Shown: positions 8,593 through 18,592, counted from the first letter of the stretch. The stretch: DNA of 39,323 nt from an uncultured Gammaproteobacteria bacterium (GCA_947259305.1 CAMYML010000052.1:1-39323), one strand, 5' to 3'. Notes: generated by a model not told the origin, from the letters alone. Numbers and translations are program-made.

Positions 8593-8641
8593 ATCCCCGC
8601 GAAAGCGGGGATCTTGTGAAGATGCAGCAATTACAAGATCC
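8593..8641. repeat. GC-rich REP-like palindrome and overlapping inverted repeat before holA
   Basis: ATCCCCGC-GAAA-GCGGGGAT is a perfect 8-bp stem with a GAAA loop (8593-8612). This sequence type is scattered between genes in many proteobacteria. It overlaps a second perfect pair, GGATCTTGT (8609-8617) with ACAAGATCC (8633-8641). The rest of the gap to holA (8642-8794) shows one further 8-bp pair, GCAATTAC/GTAATTGC, and no convincing gene. Confidence 0.6.
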
Positions 8642-8794
8642 AAGCGGTCCGCCGACGTATCGGTAATTGCTGGCGCAATTTCCGGGACGACCTGCGGTCG
8701 GTATTGCCTTGCCTATGCACCGCTCATAACGCCCCTAGCCATTAGAACTTTCAGTTTCTACTAGGTGTTCCGGGTCTTCTGGAACCTGGATTGT

Positions 8795-9814
8795 GTGGTA
8801 GCATTGCGCGCCATGGAAGGGTCACAGATTACGCGGGATTTGAAGCCGGTTTACCTGCTTGCCAGCGCCGAGCCGCTGCTGCTGCGAGACTGGCTGGATG
8901 ATGCCCGTCGGGCCTTGCGTGAGGCCGGTTTCGAAGATATCCAGAACCTGCAAAGCGATAGCGGTTTTGACTGGCGTGAACTGCTCGACGAGAGTGACAT
9001 GATGTCGCTGTTTTCCGCGACAAAATGCCGCATCGTTAACCTGCCGAGCGGCAAACCGGGGCAGCAGGGCGGCAAGGTCATTCAAAGTCTCTGCGAAAAA
9101 GCCGACGCCAGCAGCGTTTACCTGTTCGTGGTGCCGGCACTCGACCGGCAATCTCGCAATGCCGGCTGGTGCAAAGCGATACAGGCCGTGGGCGAAGTGA
9201 TCGAATTAAAGCCTATATACGACAACCAGCTGGTCGACTGGCTGTTACGACGAGCCCGCGACAAGGGGCTGAATATCGATCCGCAGTCGGCCCAGTTTCT
9301 GGCCGAGCGTACCGAGGGTAACCTGCTGGCGGCAGATCAGGAGCTGGAGAAATTATCGATACGATTTGGCGCTCAGGATGGCGTCGATTTTGCCACCATC
9401 GAAGATTCGGTCGCGCAGTCGGCGCGCTACAGTCATTTTTTACTGGTCGACGCCTGCCTCGCCGGCAAAACGCGGCGCGCGCTGAAGATTCTCAGGAGCC
9501 TGGAGGCGGAAGGCTACGCCACCGCGCAATTACGCTGGGCTTTGCAGAACGCTTTGCAGCAGCTGGATCAGCTGAAGCAGGCGCAACGCGGTGGTGCGCT
9601 GGGTGAACGCAGTTGGCAACAGTTGCGAATCTGGCGCAACAAGCAGCGCCTCTACCAGTCGGCAATGTCGAGATTGGAAGCCCCGGAGATTGAGCGTTTG
9701 CTGCAAAGCTGTGCTACATTAGATCGACTTGGTAAGGGGCAGCAGGATGCCGAGTTTCCAGACCAGGACTGGTATGAAATAAGGTCTCTGGTAACGACAT
9801 TTAGCGGTATGTGA
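8795..9814 (+). CDS. holA: DNA polymerase III delta subunit
   Basis: HolA opens the beta sliding clamp in the clamp-loader complex. The product is about 339 residues, normal for the family. The start of the AAA+-like domain reads [15 protein letters not shown], as in other HolA proteins. Conserved delta features follow: [17 protein letters not shown], the [20 protein letters not shown] helix and the C-terminal collar domain. I chose the GTG at 8795 because the residues before the in-frame ATG at 8813 (ALRAMEGSQ) still align with the LRxEQL start of other HolA proteins. Starts at 8765 (GTG) or 8813 (ATG) are possible. The stop overlaps a GTG that could start proA. The gene normally follows lptE directly but is about 5.1 kb away here. 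Confidence 0.93.
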   Translation: MVALRAMEGSQITRDLKPVYLLASAEPLLLRDWLDDARRALREAGFEDIQNLQSDSGFDWRELLDESDMMSLFSATKCRIVNLPSGKPGQQGGKVIQSLCEKADASSVYLFVVPALDRQSRNAGWCKAIQAVGEVIELKPIYDNQLVDWLLRRARDKGLNIDPQSAQFLAERTEGNLLAADQELEKLSIRFGAQDGVDFATIEDSVAQSARYSHFLLVDACLAGKTRRALKILRSLEAEGYATAQLRWALQNALQQLDQLKQAQRGGALGERSWQQLRIWRNKQRLYQSAMSRLEAPEIERLLQSCATLDRLGKGQQDAEFPDQDWYEIRSLVTTFSGM

Positions 9815-9822
9815 CGGTAGAC

Positions 9823-11112
9823 ATGAGCGTAGCATTACACAAAGAACATAGTTCCGATTTGGGCAAGTACATGTCCGAACTCGGGCAGGCCGCGCGCGCG
9901 GCCGCGGCCGAGCTGGCGCATGCCGAGCCGCAGCACAAGAATGCCGCGCTGCTGCAGATTGCGGCGGTGCTGGATCAGCGACGCGATTTTATCCTGCAGG
10001 AAAACCTCAGGGATTTAACGGCCGCCCGCGAGCGCAAGCTGAGCTCCGCGATGCTGGAGCGCCTGGAGCTCAACCCCGCGCGCATCGATGCGATGATCGA
10101 GGGCTTGCAACAGGTCGCGAACCTCGCCGATCCGGTGGGTGAAATCAGCGAGCTGCGCTATCGTCCCTCGGGAATTCAGGTCGGCAAGATGCGCGTGCCG
10201 CTGGGCGTTATCGGTATCATCTACGAATCGCGACCCAACGTAACCATCGATGCCGCCGCCCTGTGCCTCAAGTCGGGCAATGCCAGTATATTGCGTGGCG
10301 GCAAGGAAGCGCTGCACTCTAACCAGGCCATCTACCAGTGCATTCAGCAGGGCCTGCAGCAGGCGGGCCTGGTTGCGAGCGCGGTGCAGGTTGTCAATAC
10401 GACTGACCGTGAAGCGGTGACGCATATGTTGAAGCTGCATGACTGCATCGATGTCATTATTCCGCGCGGTGGCAAATCCCTGATTGAGCGTATTGTCAAC
10501 GCTTCGATTATCCCGGTGATCAAGCATCTCGATGGCGTTTGCCACGTTTATATCGATGACCAGGCCGATCCGAAAAAGGCACTCGATATTGCGCTTAACG
10601 CCAAGACACGGCGCTATGGCGTTTGTAATGCCATGGAAACGCTGCTGGTAGCGCAGGCAATCGCCGCCCGCGTCATGCCGGAACTGATTCAGCTGATGGC
10701 TGACAAAGGCGTCGAGCTGCGCGGTTGTGAACGGGCTTGCGGATTTGACGCCGTGCGCATCAATCCTGCAAGCGAGGACGACTGGTATACCGAATATCTG
10801 GCTCCGATACTGTCGATTCGTATCGTCGACGGGCTGGAGCAGGCGATCGAGCATATTAATCATTATGGTTCGCAACACACCGACGCGATCGTCAGTGAGA
10901 ACTACGGCCATACCCGTGAATTTCTGCGTCGAGTCGATTCGAGTTCGGTCATGGTAAATGCGTCAACCGGATTTGCCGACGGTTTCGAATACGGCCTGGG
11001 CGCTGAAATCGGGATCAGCACCGACAAGTTGCACGCGCGCGGCCCGGTTGGACTGGAGGGGTTGACCTCACAAAAATACGTCGTATTAGGGGACGGCAAT
11101 ATCCGCGAATGA
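9823..11112 (+). CDS. proA: Gamma-glutamyl phosphate reductase
   Basis: This cytoplasmic enzyme performs the second step of proline synthesis, reducing gamma-glutamyl phosphate to the semialdehyde with NADPH. About 429 residues. It belongs to the aldehyde-dehydrogenase fold family. Conserved blocks are [27 protein letters not shown] and IPRGGKSLI. The catalytic cysteine lies in [11 protein letters not shown]. The C-terminal block reads [19 protein letters not shown]. Starts at 9811 (GTG, overlapping the holA stop) and 9871 (ATG) are also in frame. I chose 9823 because Pseudomonas-type ProA has a short lead of this size before the YMSELG segment. holA-proA-nadD-rsfS-rlmH is the Pseudomonas-like order, and nadD begins one base after the proA stop. 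Confidence 0.97.
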   Translation: MSVALHKEHSSDLGKYMSELGQAARAAAAELAHAEPQHKNAALLQIAAVLDQRRDFILQENLRDLTAARERKLSSAMLERLELNPARIDAMIEGLQQVANLADPVGEISELRYRPSGIQVGKMRVPLGVIGIIYESRPNVTIDAAALCLKSGNASILRGGKEALHSNQAIYQCIQQGLQQAGLVASAVQVVNTTDREAVTHMLKLHDCIDVIIPRGGKSLIERIVNASIIPVIKHLDGVCHVYIDDQADPKKALDIALNAKTRRYGVCNAMETLLVAQAIAARVMPELIQLMADKGVELRGCERACGFDAVRINPASEDDWYTEYLAPILSIRIVDGLEQAIEHINHYGSQHTDAIVSENYGHTREFLRRVDSSSVMVNASTGFADGFEYGLGAEIGISTDKLHARGPVGLEGLTSQKYVVLGDGNIRE

Positions 11113-11113
11113 A

Positions 11114-11737
11114 ATGATCGGAATTCTTGGAGGTACTTTCGATCCGATCCACAATGGGCATCTGCATATTGCGACCGAGGTCGCTGCGCGGCTGCGGCTC
11201 CCGCAGGTTCAGTTCATGCCCTGCGCCTTGCCGGTGCATCGCGATCAACCTCAGGCCACGGCACAACAGCGCTGCGATATGATCCAGCAGGTGCTGGCCG
11301 AACATCAGAACTTTAGCCTCAATACGCTGGAAGTCGAGCGCGAGGGGCCGTCATACATGGTCGATAGCCTGCGTGAAATCAGCCGTCGCAGCGCCGAGCC
11401 ACTGCTGTTGTTATTGGGCAGCGACGCATTTAACGGTTTCGCCAACTGGAAGCAGCCACGGGATATTCTCGAGTTGGCGCACCTGGTGGTTTGCCTGCGG
11501 CCTGGCGTTAGCATCGATCAAAGCCTGTTTCCCGAAAACCGGATTGATTCCACGCGCCAATTATCGCGCCAGTCGGCCGGCGCTATCCTGCTGCTCGAAG
11601 TCGATGCGCCCGACTGTTCCTCCAGCGCAGTGCGTGCAGCGCTGCTTACAGGCGCTATTCCACGACAGTGGCTACACCCTGGCGTAGCCGACTATATTCA
11701 AAAACATCATCTATATCGGAGATCCGGTGACTGCTAA
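11114..11737 (+). CDS. nadD: Nicotinate-nucleotide adenylyltransferase
   Basis: NadD joins nicotinate mononucleotide and ATP to form deamido-NAD in NAD synthesis. 207 residues, the usual size. The nucleotidyltransferase motif GGTFDPIHNGHLH is at the amino terminus with the HxGH pair intact. SSSAVRAAL near the end is the second ATP-binding motif. The conserved GSDAFNGFANWKQPRDIL block lies in the middle. The ATG is one base after the proA stop, and the 3' end overlaps the rsfS start by 11 bases, indicating a tightly coupled operon. Confidence 0.97.
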   Translation: MIGILGGTFDPIHNGHLHIATEVAARLRLPQVQFMPCALPVHRDQPQATAQQRCDMIQQVLAEHQNFSLNTLEVEREGPSYMVDSLREISRRSAEPLLLLLGSDAFNGFANWKQPRDILELAHLVVCLRPGVSIDQSLFPENRIDSTRQLSRQSAGAILLLEVDAPDCSSSAVRAALLTGAIPRQWLHPGVADYIQKHHLYRRSGDC

Positions 11738-12083
11738 ACCTACTGATTTACAAACCGAAGCAACCAGAAAAATGGCGCTCGAAGCGCTGCAGGCGCTCAA
11801 GGCGGAAAATATCGTAATGCTCGACGTATCCGAGATTGCCAGCTTTACCGATTACATGATATTCGCCAGCGGCACTTCAACCCGTCATGTGGTCGCCATT
11901 GCCGACTCAGTTATCGAGGCGGCCAAGTCAGCCGGTAAGCCCGCTCTGGGAGTCGAGGGCGAGGAAATCGGTGAATGGGTTCTGGTCGATCTCGGGGATG
12001 CGATCGTGCATATCATGTTGCCTGATGTGCGACAGTACTATGAACTCGAAAAGTTATGGGGCGAGGAACTCGCGCCAGGCTAG
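11727..12083 (+). CDS. rsfS: Ribosomal silencing factor RsfS
   Basis: RsfS binds ribosomal protein L14 and blocks joining of the subunits when nutrients are scarce. 118 residues. Family marks are ENIVMLDVSEIASFTDYMIFASGTSTRHV, the GVEGEEIGEWVLVDLGDAIVHIM core and the YYELEKLWGE ending. The start is GTG, with GGAG five bases upstream inside nadD. rlmH begins just after the stop. Confidence 0.95.
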   Translation: MTAKPTDLQTEATRKMALEALQALKAENIVMLDVSEIASFTDYMIFASGTSTRHVVAIADSVIEAAKSAGKPALGVEGEEIGEWVLVDLGDAIVHIMLPDVRQYYELEKLWGEELAPG

Positions 12084-12085
12084 CC

Positions 12086-12469
12086 ATGCAGATTCAGCTC
12101 ATAAATGTCGCGCAAAAACTGCCCGCATGGGTCGATATGGCCTGCGCTGACTACGGTAAACGGATGCCGCGGGAAATAACCCTGAAATTCGTGACCGTAC
12201 CGCTGGCGGCACGCAAGGCAAAGCAGTCGGCGCAAAAGCTGCAGCAGCGGGAATCTGCGTTAATAATGGACAGGCTGACGCCCGGAGCCTTGAATCTTGC
12301 CCTCGACGAACGCGGTGAACAATGGTCCAGCGCTGACTGGTCGCAGAATCTACAGCGCTGGATGTTCGAATTCCCCCGCGTCAATTTAATTATCGGCGGT
12401 CCCGACGGTCTTTCGCAGCAGTGCCTCGAGTCCTGTCATCAGCGGGTTTCGCTGGGCCGCATGACACCA
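12086..12469 (+). pseudogene. rlmH: 23S rRNA pseudouridine-1915 N3-methyltransferase, 3' end deleted
   Basis: The first 128 codons are a good RlmH. MQIQLINVAQKLPAWV matches the start. The SAM-binding loop reads NLIIGGPDGLSQQCLES and the next block is SLGRMT. At that point RlmH normally continues for about 29 residues, through the LPH...RAWS...HPYHR segment that completes the SAM-binding knot. Here that part is absent. After about 12469 the sequence becomes the middle of maf in another frame, and the rlmH frame runs on out of context to 12688. Loss of the knot should abolish methylation of the ribosome. Either the deletion is real or the assembly has lost about 200 bases here. Confidence 0.85.
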
Positions 12470-12948
12470 GGTCTGCCGGGGAAGCGCCCGCGGAATATGT
12501 ATGCCGCATGGCAACCGAAAAGGCGCGGGTCGCTGCCCGGTGGCTATCCACGCAACAGAACGACTACTGCGTGCTGGCGGCGGATACTACAATTGCCCTC
12601 GATGGTGATATTATTGGCAAGCCCGCTGATCAGGACCAGTGTCGCTGTATACTGGGTCAACTGTCCGCCAGACAACACCTGGTTTTAACCGCGGTCGCGT
12701 TAGCGACGCCGCAAGGCATCGCCTGGCGGCTGGCGCAGAGCCGGGTGAGTTTCAAGGCCCTGTCGCCACGCGAAATCGAATCCTATTGCGCCACCGAGGA
12801 GCCCATGGATAAGGCAGGGGCCTATGGGATACAGGGCAAGGCCGCCCTGTTTATAAAACATCTTGAAGGCAGCTATTCTGCGGTCATGGGATTACCGCTG
12901 TACGAAACCGCCGAGTTGCTGCAAGACGCCGATATAGTGCTATTTTAA
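12470..12948 (+). pseudogene. maf: Maf-family nucleoside triphosphate pyrophosphatase, 5' end deleted
   Basis: Maf proteins hydrolyse non-canonical or excess pyrimidine nucleotides. From about 12474 the frame reads SAGEAPAEYVCRMATEKARVAA, then VLAADTTIALDG, GKPAD, AYGIQGKAALFI and SYSAVMGLPLYET, so the C-terminal four fifths are intact. The first 34 or so residues are missing. They include the SxSPRR substrate-binding motif. No start with a good ribosome site lies at the new junction. An internal ATG at 12508 would give a shorter product still. The piece joins the broken end of rlmH in a different frame. rng follows two bases after the stop. Confidence 0.85.
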
Positions 12949-12950
12949 TT

Positions 12951-14429
12951 ATGCCGATAAGCGAAGAAATTCTGTTAAACATTACGCCCCAGGAAACCCG
13001 GGTTGCGATCGTTGAAAATGGCGCACTGCAGGAAGTGAGTATCGAGCGCCAGCACAGCCGCGGTATTGTAGGCAATATTTACCACGGTAAGGTCAACCGG
13101 GTACTGCCAGGCATGGAGGCTGCCTTTATCGATATCGGCCTGGAAAAGGCGGGATTCCTGCACGTGTCAGACATCGATATCGGCGACGAGGCTAATGGCG
13201 ATGCCGAAAACGCTAGCCGCCCGGTTATCAACGAACTGTTACGCGAGGGGCAAACGCTGCTGGTGCAGGTTGTCAAGGATCCAATGGGGACCAAGGGCGC
13301 GCGCCTGACCACCAGCATCTCGGTGCCTTCGCGTTACCTCGTCTACATGCCGAATTCCTCGGTTGTCGGCATATCGGTCAAGATCGAAGACGAGGCCGAG
13401 CGCGAGCGTTTGAAAAGCCTGCTCGAGGCCTGCCGCGCCGAAAACCGTACCGGGGGCTGTATTATTCGCACCGCCGCAGAAGGGGTGGACGAAGTAGAAT
13501 TACAGCGTGATATCGCCTTTTTGTCGAAACTCTGGGGATCATTGCTCGAATTCGCGGATACCGCGCAACCCGGCAGCATGGTTCACGAAGATCTGCCGTT
13601 ATCGATTCGCACCCTGCGCGATATGGTTGGCGTGGATACCGCGGTCGTAAAAGTCGACTCTCGCGAAACCTATCAGAAGATGATCGACTTCGCGGCGCGA
13701 TATATTCCCGATTTGCCGTCACGCATCGAACACTATCCGGGCGAACGCCCATTGTTCGATCTGTACAATATCGACGATGAGTTGCAGCGTGCGCTGGCGC
13801 GCCAGGTCAGCCTGAAATCGGGAGGTTACCTGATTATCGACCAGACCGAGGCAATGACCACGATCGATATCAACACCGGCGCGTTTGTCGGGCACCAGAA
13901 CCTCGAGGAAACCATTTTCAAAACCAACATGGAGGCCTCGCAGGCGATTGCCCGCCAGCTCAGGCTGCGTAATCTTGGCGGTATCATTATTATCGATTTT
14001 ATCGATATGGAGCACGAAAATCACAAGCGTCAGGTGTTGAAGTCGCTGGAAAAGTACCTCGACAAGGATCACGCCAAAACCCAGGTCTGCGAAGTCTCGC
14101 CGCTGGGGCTGGTCGAGATGACGCGTAAACGCACGCGCGAGAGTCTGGAGCACGTGCTGTGCGAGCCCTGCAAGACCTGCCATGGCCGGGGATCGCTCAA
14201 AACCACCGAAACCGTGTGTTATGAAATCTTTCGCGAAATACTGCGTGAAGCCCGTTTTTACGACGAAGCGCAGCAGCTGCTGGTGATGGCGAATCAGGAC
14301 GTCGTCGATCGCCTGCTCGATGAAGAGGCCGCCAGCCTGGCCGAGCTGGAAAGCTTCATCAATATTCCGGTCAAACTGCAGGTTGAGGCGCATTTATCCC
14401 AGGAATCCTATGACGTGGTGCCTGTCTAG
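12951..14429 (+). CDS. rng: Ribonuclease G
   Basis: RNase G is the single-strand endoribonuclease that matures the 5' end of 16S rRNA. 492 residues, normal for the family. The S1 domain lies near residues 35-125 (GNIYHGKVNRVLPGMEAAF and after). The metal-binding aspartates are D306 in TIDINTGAF and D349 in IIIIDFIDM, corresponding to D304 and D347 of E. coli. The zinc-link cysteines are in CEPCKTCHGRG. It lacks the long C-terminal scaffold of RNase E. The gene sits between maf and yhdP, its conserved place. Confidence 0.98.
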   Translation: MPISEEILLNITPQETRVAIVENGALQEVSIERQHSRGIVGNIYHGKVNRVLPGMEAAFIDIGLEKAGFLHVSDIDIGDEANGDAENASRPVINELLREGQTLLVQVVKDPMGTKGARLTTSISVPSRYLVYMPNSSVVGISVKIEDEAERERLKSLLEACRAENRTGGCIIRTAAEGVDEVELQRDIAFLSKLWGSLLEFADTAQPGSMVHEDLPLSIRTLRDMVGVDTAVVKVDSRETYQKMIDFAARYIPDLPSRIEHYPGERPLFDLYNIDDELQRALARQVSLKSGGYLIIDQTEAMTTIDINTGAFVGHQNLEETIFKTNMEASQAIARQLRLRNLGGIIIIDFIDMEHENHKRQVLKSLEKYLDKDHAKTQVCEVSPLGLVEMTRKRTRESLEHVLCEPCKTCHGRGSLKTTETVCYEIFREILREARFYDEAQQLLVMANQDVVDRLLDEEAASLAELESFINIPVKLQVEAHLSQESYDVVPV

Positions 14430-14447
14430 ACAGCAAATACCGGCGAG

Positions 14448-17400
14448 ATGGGACTTTTAAAGCGTTTAAGCGTTAGTTTGTTCGTAATTGCCGTGCTGCT
14501 GCTGGCAGTCATCGTGGGCGGATTGCGCCTGGCGATTATGAACATCGAGTATTTCAAATCCGAAATCGAGTACCTGTTCGAGCGTGACCTGGCCCCTGGA
14601 TTCAGTTTCACCGGTCTGAGCGGCGACGTGAATCGTTTCAACCCGATACTGCGTATTGAGAACGTTTCGATGAACCTGCCGGATCGATCGCAACCCCTGG
14701 TTATCGATCGTCTCGAAATTGAATTCGACTTCTGGGCCAGCTGGCGCGAAAACGAGCCGGTAGTGCTGGAAATATCCGGCCAGCTGGAAAAGCTCGAACT
14801 GGTCAAGGACGAGGCCGGTAACTGGTCGACCAACGACCTGTCACTGGCGATCGATCCTGACAGTGGACCAACACCCGAATTCAGGCAGATTCTCGCGCTG
14901 GTGCCGCGCTATCTGAAACTGAACCTGAACCGCCTGATCGTACGCGATCAAAAAGCCGGGGTAACCCATCAACTGGATCGCATCGATGCACAGATCAACC
15001 GGCAGCAAGACCAGTTTTTTGTAAAGTTCAGCGCCGCGCTGCCGGACCAGCTAGGCCAGGGGGTACTGGTAAAATCGATCATCGGGCCGGAAAGCAGCGT
15101 GATTTATTTGAATTCATCGAATCTGCAGCTGGCCCCTGTGGCCGAGCTGTTCGATCTCGATACCTGGGGTCTGCAACAGGGTGCGCTAGACGGTGAAGTC
15201 TGGATCAATATGTCCGGCTATGACCTGCTCGCCGTGAACGGTGCCCTGGTGCTGAAAAATGGCGTGGTGCAGATGTCGGCCGATAAGACGCCGCTCGCGA
15301 TTTCATACAGTTCGCGCTTCAGCGCCCTGAACCTGCAGTCAAGCTGGCGTATCGCCAACCGTTTTCAGCGACTGAGTGTCGACAATAAAAATGTCGCGGG
15401 ATTCGAATCTCAGCTGGAAGTGAGCGGGGAACCGAATAACAAGATTATTTCCGCCTGGATCGACAGTCTGCAGCTTTCGAGTTTGCCGGTAATTGCCGGC
15501 CAGTGGTTACCCGTAAAAATTAGTCAGCAGATCGCACAAGGCGAGTTCGAGGGAAAACTGCAGGATCTTCTGTTCAGAGTAGAGCTCGAGCGCCCCGAGG
15601 ATTTTGACTTTGCCGCGCAAGCTATCGGAATTCGCAGCCAGGCGTTCGGCGTGTATCCCGGAACCGAGAACATTAACGCCGATATCCTGGCCGGCCGCGA
15701 CCGCATGGGGTTCCGGGTTTATGGCAGCAATATCAGTCTCGATTTCGGCGAGCATTTCAGCGCGCCGCTGAAGCTCGGGCAATTGGATCTGACAGCGTCC
15801 GCATCACGTCACGCAGATGGCCTGGTGCTGGCCGTGGACGATCTGCAATTGCGTAACCAGGATATTAAAGTTGCTGCTCGACTGTGGCTGGAAGCCGATC
15901 AGAATGCGCGTCCGTTCACCTATGTGCGTGCCCGGTTTGCCGAAGCCGATGGCCGCAGCACGAGTAAGTATATTCCACGCAACTATATGCCACTGAAGGC
16001 ACAGGCCTGGCTCGACCGGGGCATCAAGGACGGTTACGTACCCGCGGGCGAGATGCAATTCCATGGCCGCTTGCGTGATATCAGAGAGCTCAACCGTGAA
16101 ATGGCCGGCGAGTTTTTCGTCGACTTCGAAATCGAGCGCGGTGACGTATTCTTTTCGCCGGGCTGGTTACACGCTAAAAACGGTAGCGGGCACGCGCTGT
16201 TTCATAATGTCAGCATGGAGATCGACCTCGATCGAGTCAGTTACGATCAACTGGATAACGCGCGTGCGAAAGTGTCGATTGCGGATTTCGAGAAACCGAT
16301 GCTTGATATCAGGGTTGAAACCGAAAGCACGAGCGCGCTTGCTGTCAGCACCTGGCTGGATACGCCCGTTGGCAAGCGGTATCGGCGGGTTATGAGCAAT
16401 CTGCAGGATTTCAAAGGTGATATCAACTCCGAGGTCAAGCTGCGCATGCCGCTGAATCAGCGCAATCCGCAGCCCGATGTGCGTGTGCTGGTCGATTTCG
16501 ACAATGCGTCCGCGCAATCGGAGTCCTGGGGGATCGATTTGTCACAGGTTAATGGTCGCCTGGAAGCCACATCGTCTTCGCTCAAGGCTCGGCAAATCGA
16601 GGCGAAATATTTCGGCGATCCGATCAAAATTGATATCGATACGCTTGAGCCAAGCGGTAATACGCTGGTCACGGCAGCTGGGAAGATCGACACCCGGCAG
16701 TTGCTCAACAAGCTGCCGCAGCAGCTGACGTCCAATATGCACGGCAAAAGCGACTGGCGGCTCGGCATGAATTTTGCCGCTATATCGACCCCGAAAACAA
16801 AACCATTTCTGCGACTAAAAGCCACCAGCAATCTGGAAAATACGGCGCTAGAGTTGCCGCATCCCTTCGCCAAAACCGCCGCTAGCTCGACCGGGGTGTC
16901 GGCCGATGTGGATTTCTATCAGGAACAGATCTGGTTCAAGGCTGATGTAGGACAAGAGATGCGCAGTCAGGGGCAACTGATCCCGGACGTGAATCGCGAT
17001 TTCAGGCTGAACATGCTCGATATCGCCTTCTCCTCGGAGCTGAAACCAAAACCCCTGCCGGGTTTGCATCTTTACGGATCGATCGCGGAAGTTTCGCTGG
17101 ATGACTGGGCCAGGTTTATCAAAATCTCTGGCAACGCCAATCCCGCGCTTGTGCAAACGGCCGAACTCAGCTTCGATCGCGCGTATGTCTTCAATCGTGA
17201 GCTGAACAACGTTTGGGTTGGATTAACCCAGGCCAATGAGCGCTTTGTGGGCAGCATAGAGTCGTCAAGCATCAGTGGTAATTTTACCGTACCCTGGCGG
17301 GCTTCTCCGCAGGACCCCGTAATCCTGGATCTGGATTACCTGCGGATTGACAAGCTCGAGCAGGAGACCACTGAAGTCGATTTATATCCAGCCGATCTGG

Positions 17401-18245
17401 TCGACTTTCGCCTCAGCAGCGAGTCTCTGCTGTTTCACGACATGCTGTTCAGTAATCTGCAGGCAGAGGCCAGGTCGGTCGGCGACAAACTCTACGTTGA
17501 TAGTCTCAGCCTGCAGAAAGATAATTTGCGCCTGACGGGTATGGCGCAATGGGACTACGATGCGGCCAGCCAATCTCACCTGTCCAGTTTAAGCATGGCT
17601 ATCAAGGGCGATAATATGGGACAGGCGATTGCGGGCATGGGATTCGGCGACAGCATGCAAAATGGAACCCTGAATTTCAGCGGTGGTTTTACCTGGCCGG
17701 CGCCGCTGGCCAGGTTTAGTGTCGAAAACCTGGTCGGTGATGCACGGTTTCGTATCGAAGACGGCGTGCTGAACAATGTTGAACCGGGCGGTGGTGGTAA
17801 ATTTGTCGGTTTGTTCAGCCTGGGCGCGCTGCCAAGGCGTCTGTCGCTGGATTTCTCGGATATCCTGATCAAGGGCATGGAGTTTGACGAAATTAAAGGT
17901 ACCTACCGTATCGAGAACGGTGTACTTTACACCGAAAACACCAGGATGGAGGGCATCTCGGCCGCCATCGAAATTTCGGGCAAGACGGATATAGCAAAAC
18001 GTCAATATGATCAGAATGTAAAGGTCACCCCCAAGATTCGGCAAACATTACCGTTGCTGGGCGCGGTATCTGCGGGTAGCGGCGTGGGTTGGGGATTGCT
18101 GCTGTTGCAAAACCTGTTTAAAAAAGCCATAGATGATGCGGTTGAAGTAGAGTATCAGATTACCGGCAGTTGGGATGATCCACAAATAGAATTGATAAAG
18201 GCAGTCGATGAAAATCAGCGCGAACTTCCGCAAATGGATAAGTAG
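14448..18245 (+). CDS. yhdP: YhdP-family AsmA-like phospholipid-transport protein
   Basis: YhdP is a bridge-like protein anchored in the inner membrane that helps move phospholipids to the outer membrane. 1265 residues. One amino-terminal transmembrane helix (VSLFVIAVLLLAVIVGGLRL) is followed by a very long beta-rich periplasmic body with repeated short strands, and a C-terminal AsmA/DUF3971-type region ending in KVTPKIRQTLPLLGAVSAGSG. The length matches the family. It follows rng by 18 bases. Its 3' end overlaps the next gene by 38 bases. Confidence 0.92.
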   Translation: MGLLKRLSVSLFVIAVLLLAVIVGGLRLAIMNIEYFKSEIEYLFERDLAPGFSFTGLSGDVNRFNPILRIENVSMNLPDRSQPLVIDRLEIEFDFWASWRENEPVVLEISGQLEKLELVKDEAGNWSTNDLSLAIDPDSGPTPEFRQILALVPRYLKLNLNRLIVRDQKAGVTHQLDRIDAQINRQQDQFFVKFSAALPDQLGQGVLVKSIIGPESSVIYLNSSNLQLAPVAELFDLDTWGLQQGALDGEVWINMSGYDLLAVNGALVLKNGVVQMSADKTPLAISYSSRFSALNLQSSWRIANRFQRLSVDNKNVAGFESQLEVSGEPNNKIISAWIDSLQLSSLPVIAGQWLPVKISQQIAQGEFEGKLQDLLFRVELERPEDFDFAAQAIGIRSQAFGVYPGTENINADILAGRDRMGFRVYGSNISLDFGEHFSAPLKLGQLDLTASASRHADGLVLAVDDLQLRNQDIKVAARLWLEADQNARPFTYVRARFAEADGRSTSKYIPRNYMPLKAQAWLDRGIKDGYVPAGEMQFHGRLRDIRELNREMAGEFFVDFEIERGDVFFSPGWLHAKNGSGHALFHNVSMEIDLDRVSYDQLDNARAKVSIADFEKPMLDIRVETESTSALAVSTWLDTPVGKRYRRVMSNLQDFKGDINSEVKLRMPLNQRNPQPDVRVLVDFDNASAQSESWGIDLSQVNGRLEATSSSLKARQIEAKYFGDPIKIDIDTLEPSGNTLVTAAGKIDTRQLLNKLPQQLTSNMHGKSDWRLGMNFAAISTPKTKPFLRLKATSNLENTALELPHPFAKTAASSTGVSADVDFYQEQIWFKADVGQEMRSQGQLIPDVNRDFRLNMLDIAFSSELKPKPLPGLHLYGSIAEVSLDDWARFIKISGNANPALVQTAELSFDRAYVFNRELNNVWVGLTQANERFVGSIESSSISGNFTVPWRASPQDPVILDLDYLRIDKLEQETTEVDLYPADLVDFRLSSESLLFHDMLFSNLQAEARSVGDKLYVDSLSLQKDNLRLTGMAQWDYDAASQSHLSSLSMAIKGDNMGQAIAGMGFGDSMQNGTLNFSGGFTWPAPLARFSVENLVGDARFRIEDGVLNNVEPGGGGKFVGLFSLGALPRRLSLDFSDILIKGMEFDEIKGTYRIENGVLYTENTRMEGISAAIEISGKTDIAKRQYDQNVKVTPKIRQTLPLLGAVSAGSGVGWGLLLLQNLFKKAIDDAVEVEYQITGSWDDPQIELIKAVDENQRELPQMDK

Positions 18246-18588
18246 CCTCGGTCTGGCCAGCCTGTTATTGGTGGCGGGCGGCGCGGCGGCAAATTCGATA
18301 CGCATGTTCACCCTCAGTGCGGACGAATGGGCACGACCACGCAGTGGAGATGTGATACCCGAACTGGCCTCGGTGCGTGCCGCGGTCAGTTACTGGGGCA
18401 GGGGCGCCGACGCGATATTGCTTATTCGTCATCCCGGCGAGGATAGCGGCGAACTCTGGGCAGCGGAATTGCGCGACTGGTTGATTTCGCTCGGCGTGCC
18501 CTCAGATTATATCCGACTAATACCCGGGACCCAGGAAGCCGACGAGATTACCCTCGTGGTGGGTAATCGTGACGAACTGGAGCAATAG
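18208..18588 (+). CDS. Small secreted protein of unknown function between yhdP and tldD
   Basis: 126 residues with a Sec signal peptide ([14 protein letters not shown]), so probably periplasmic. The mature part is about 98 residues and reads as one alpha/beta domain. Recognisable phrases are [24 protein letters not shown] and [12 protein letters not shown]. The IRH...GE pattern and the GVPSDYIRL segment give it the look of a small flavodoxin- or OmpA-like fold, but I do not recognise the family. It begins inside yhdP with AAAGG six bases before the ATG. It ends just before tldD, so it belongs to this operon. Confidence 0.82.
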   Translation: MKISANFRKWISSLGLASLLLVAGGAAANSIRMFTLSADEWARPRSGDVIPELASVRAAVSYWGRGADAILLIRHPGEDSGELWAAELRDWLISLGVPSDYIRLIPGTQEADEITLVVGNRDELEQ

Positions 18589-18592
18589 GCAT

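Noticed and set aside
8558-8764. 68-codon open frame after the small RNA
   Set aside because: It starts in the terminator loop and runs through the REP-like palindrome. No ribosome site and no family resemblance.
10015-10911. 298-codon open frame on the minus strand
   Set aside because: Lies opposite proA; low-complexity shadow with no motifs.
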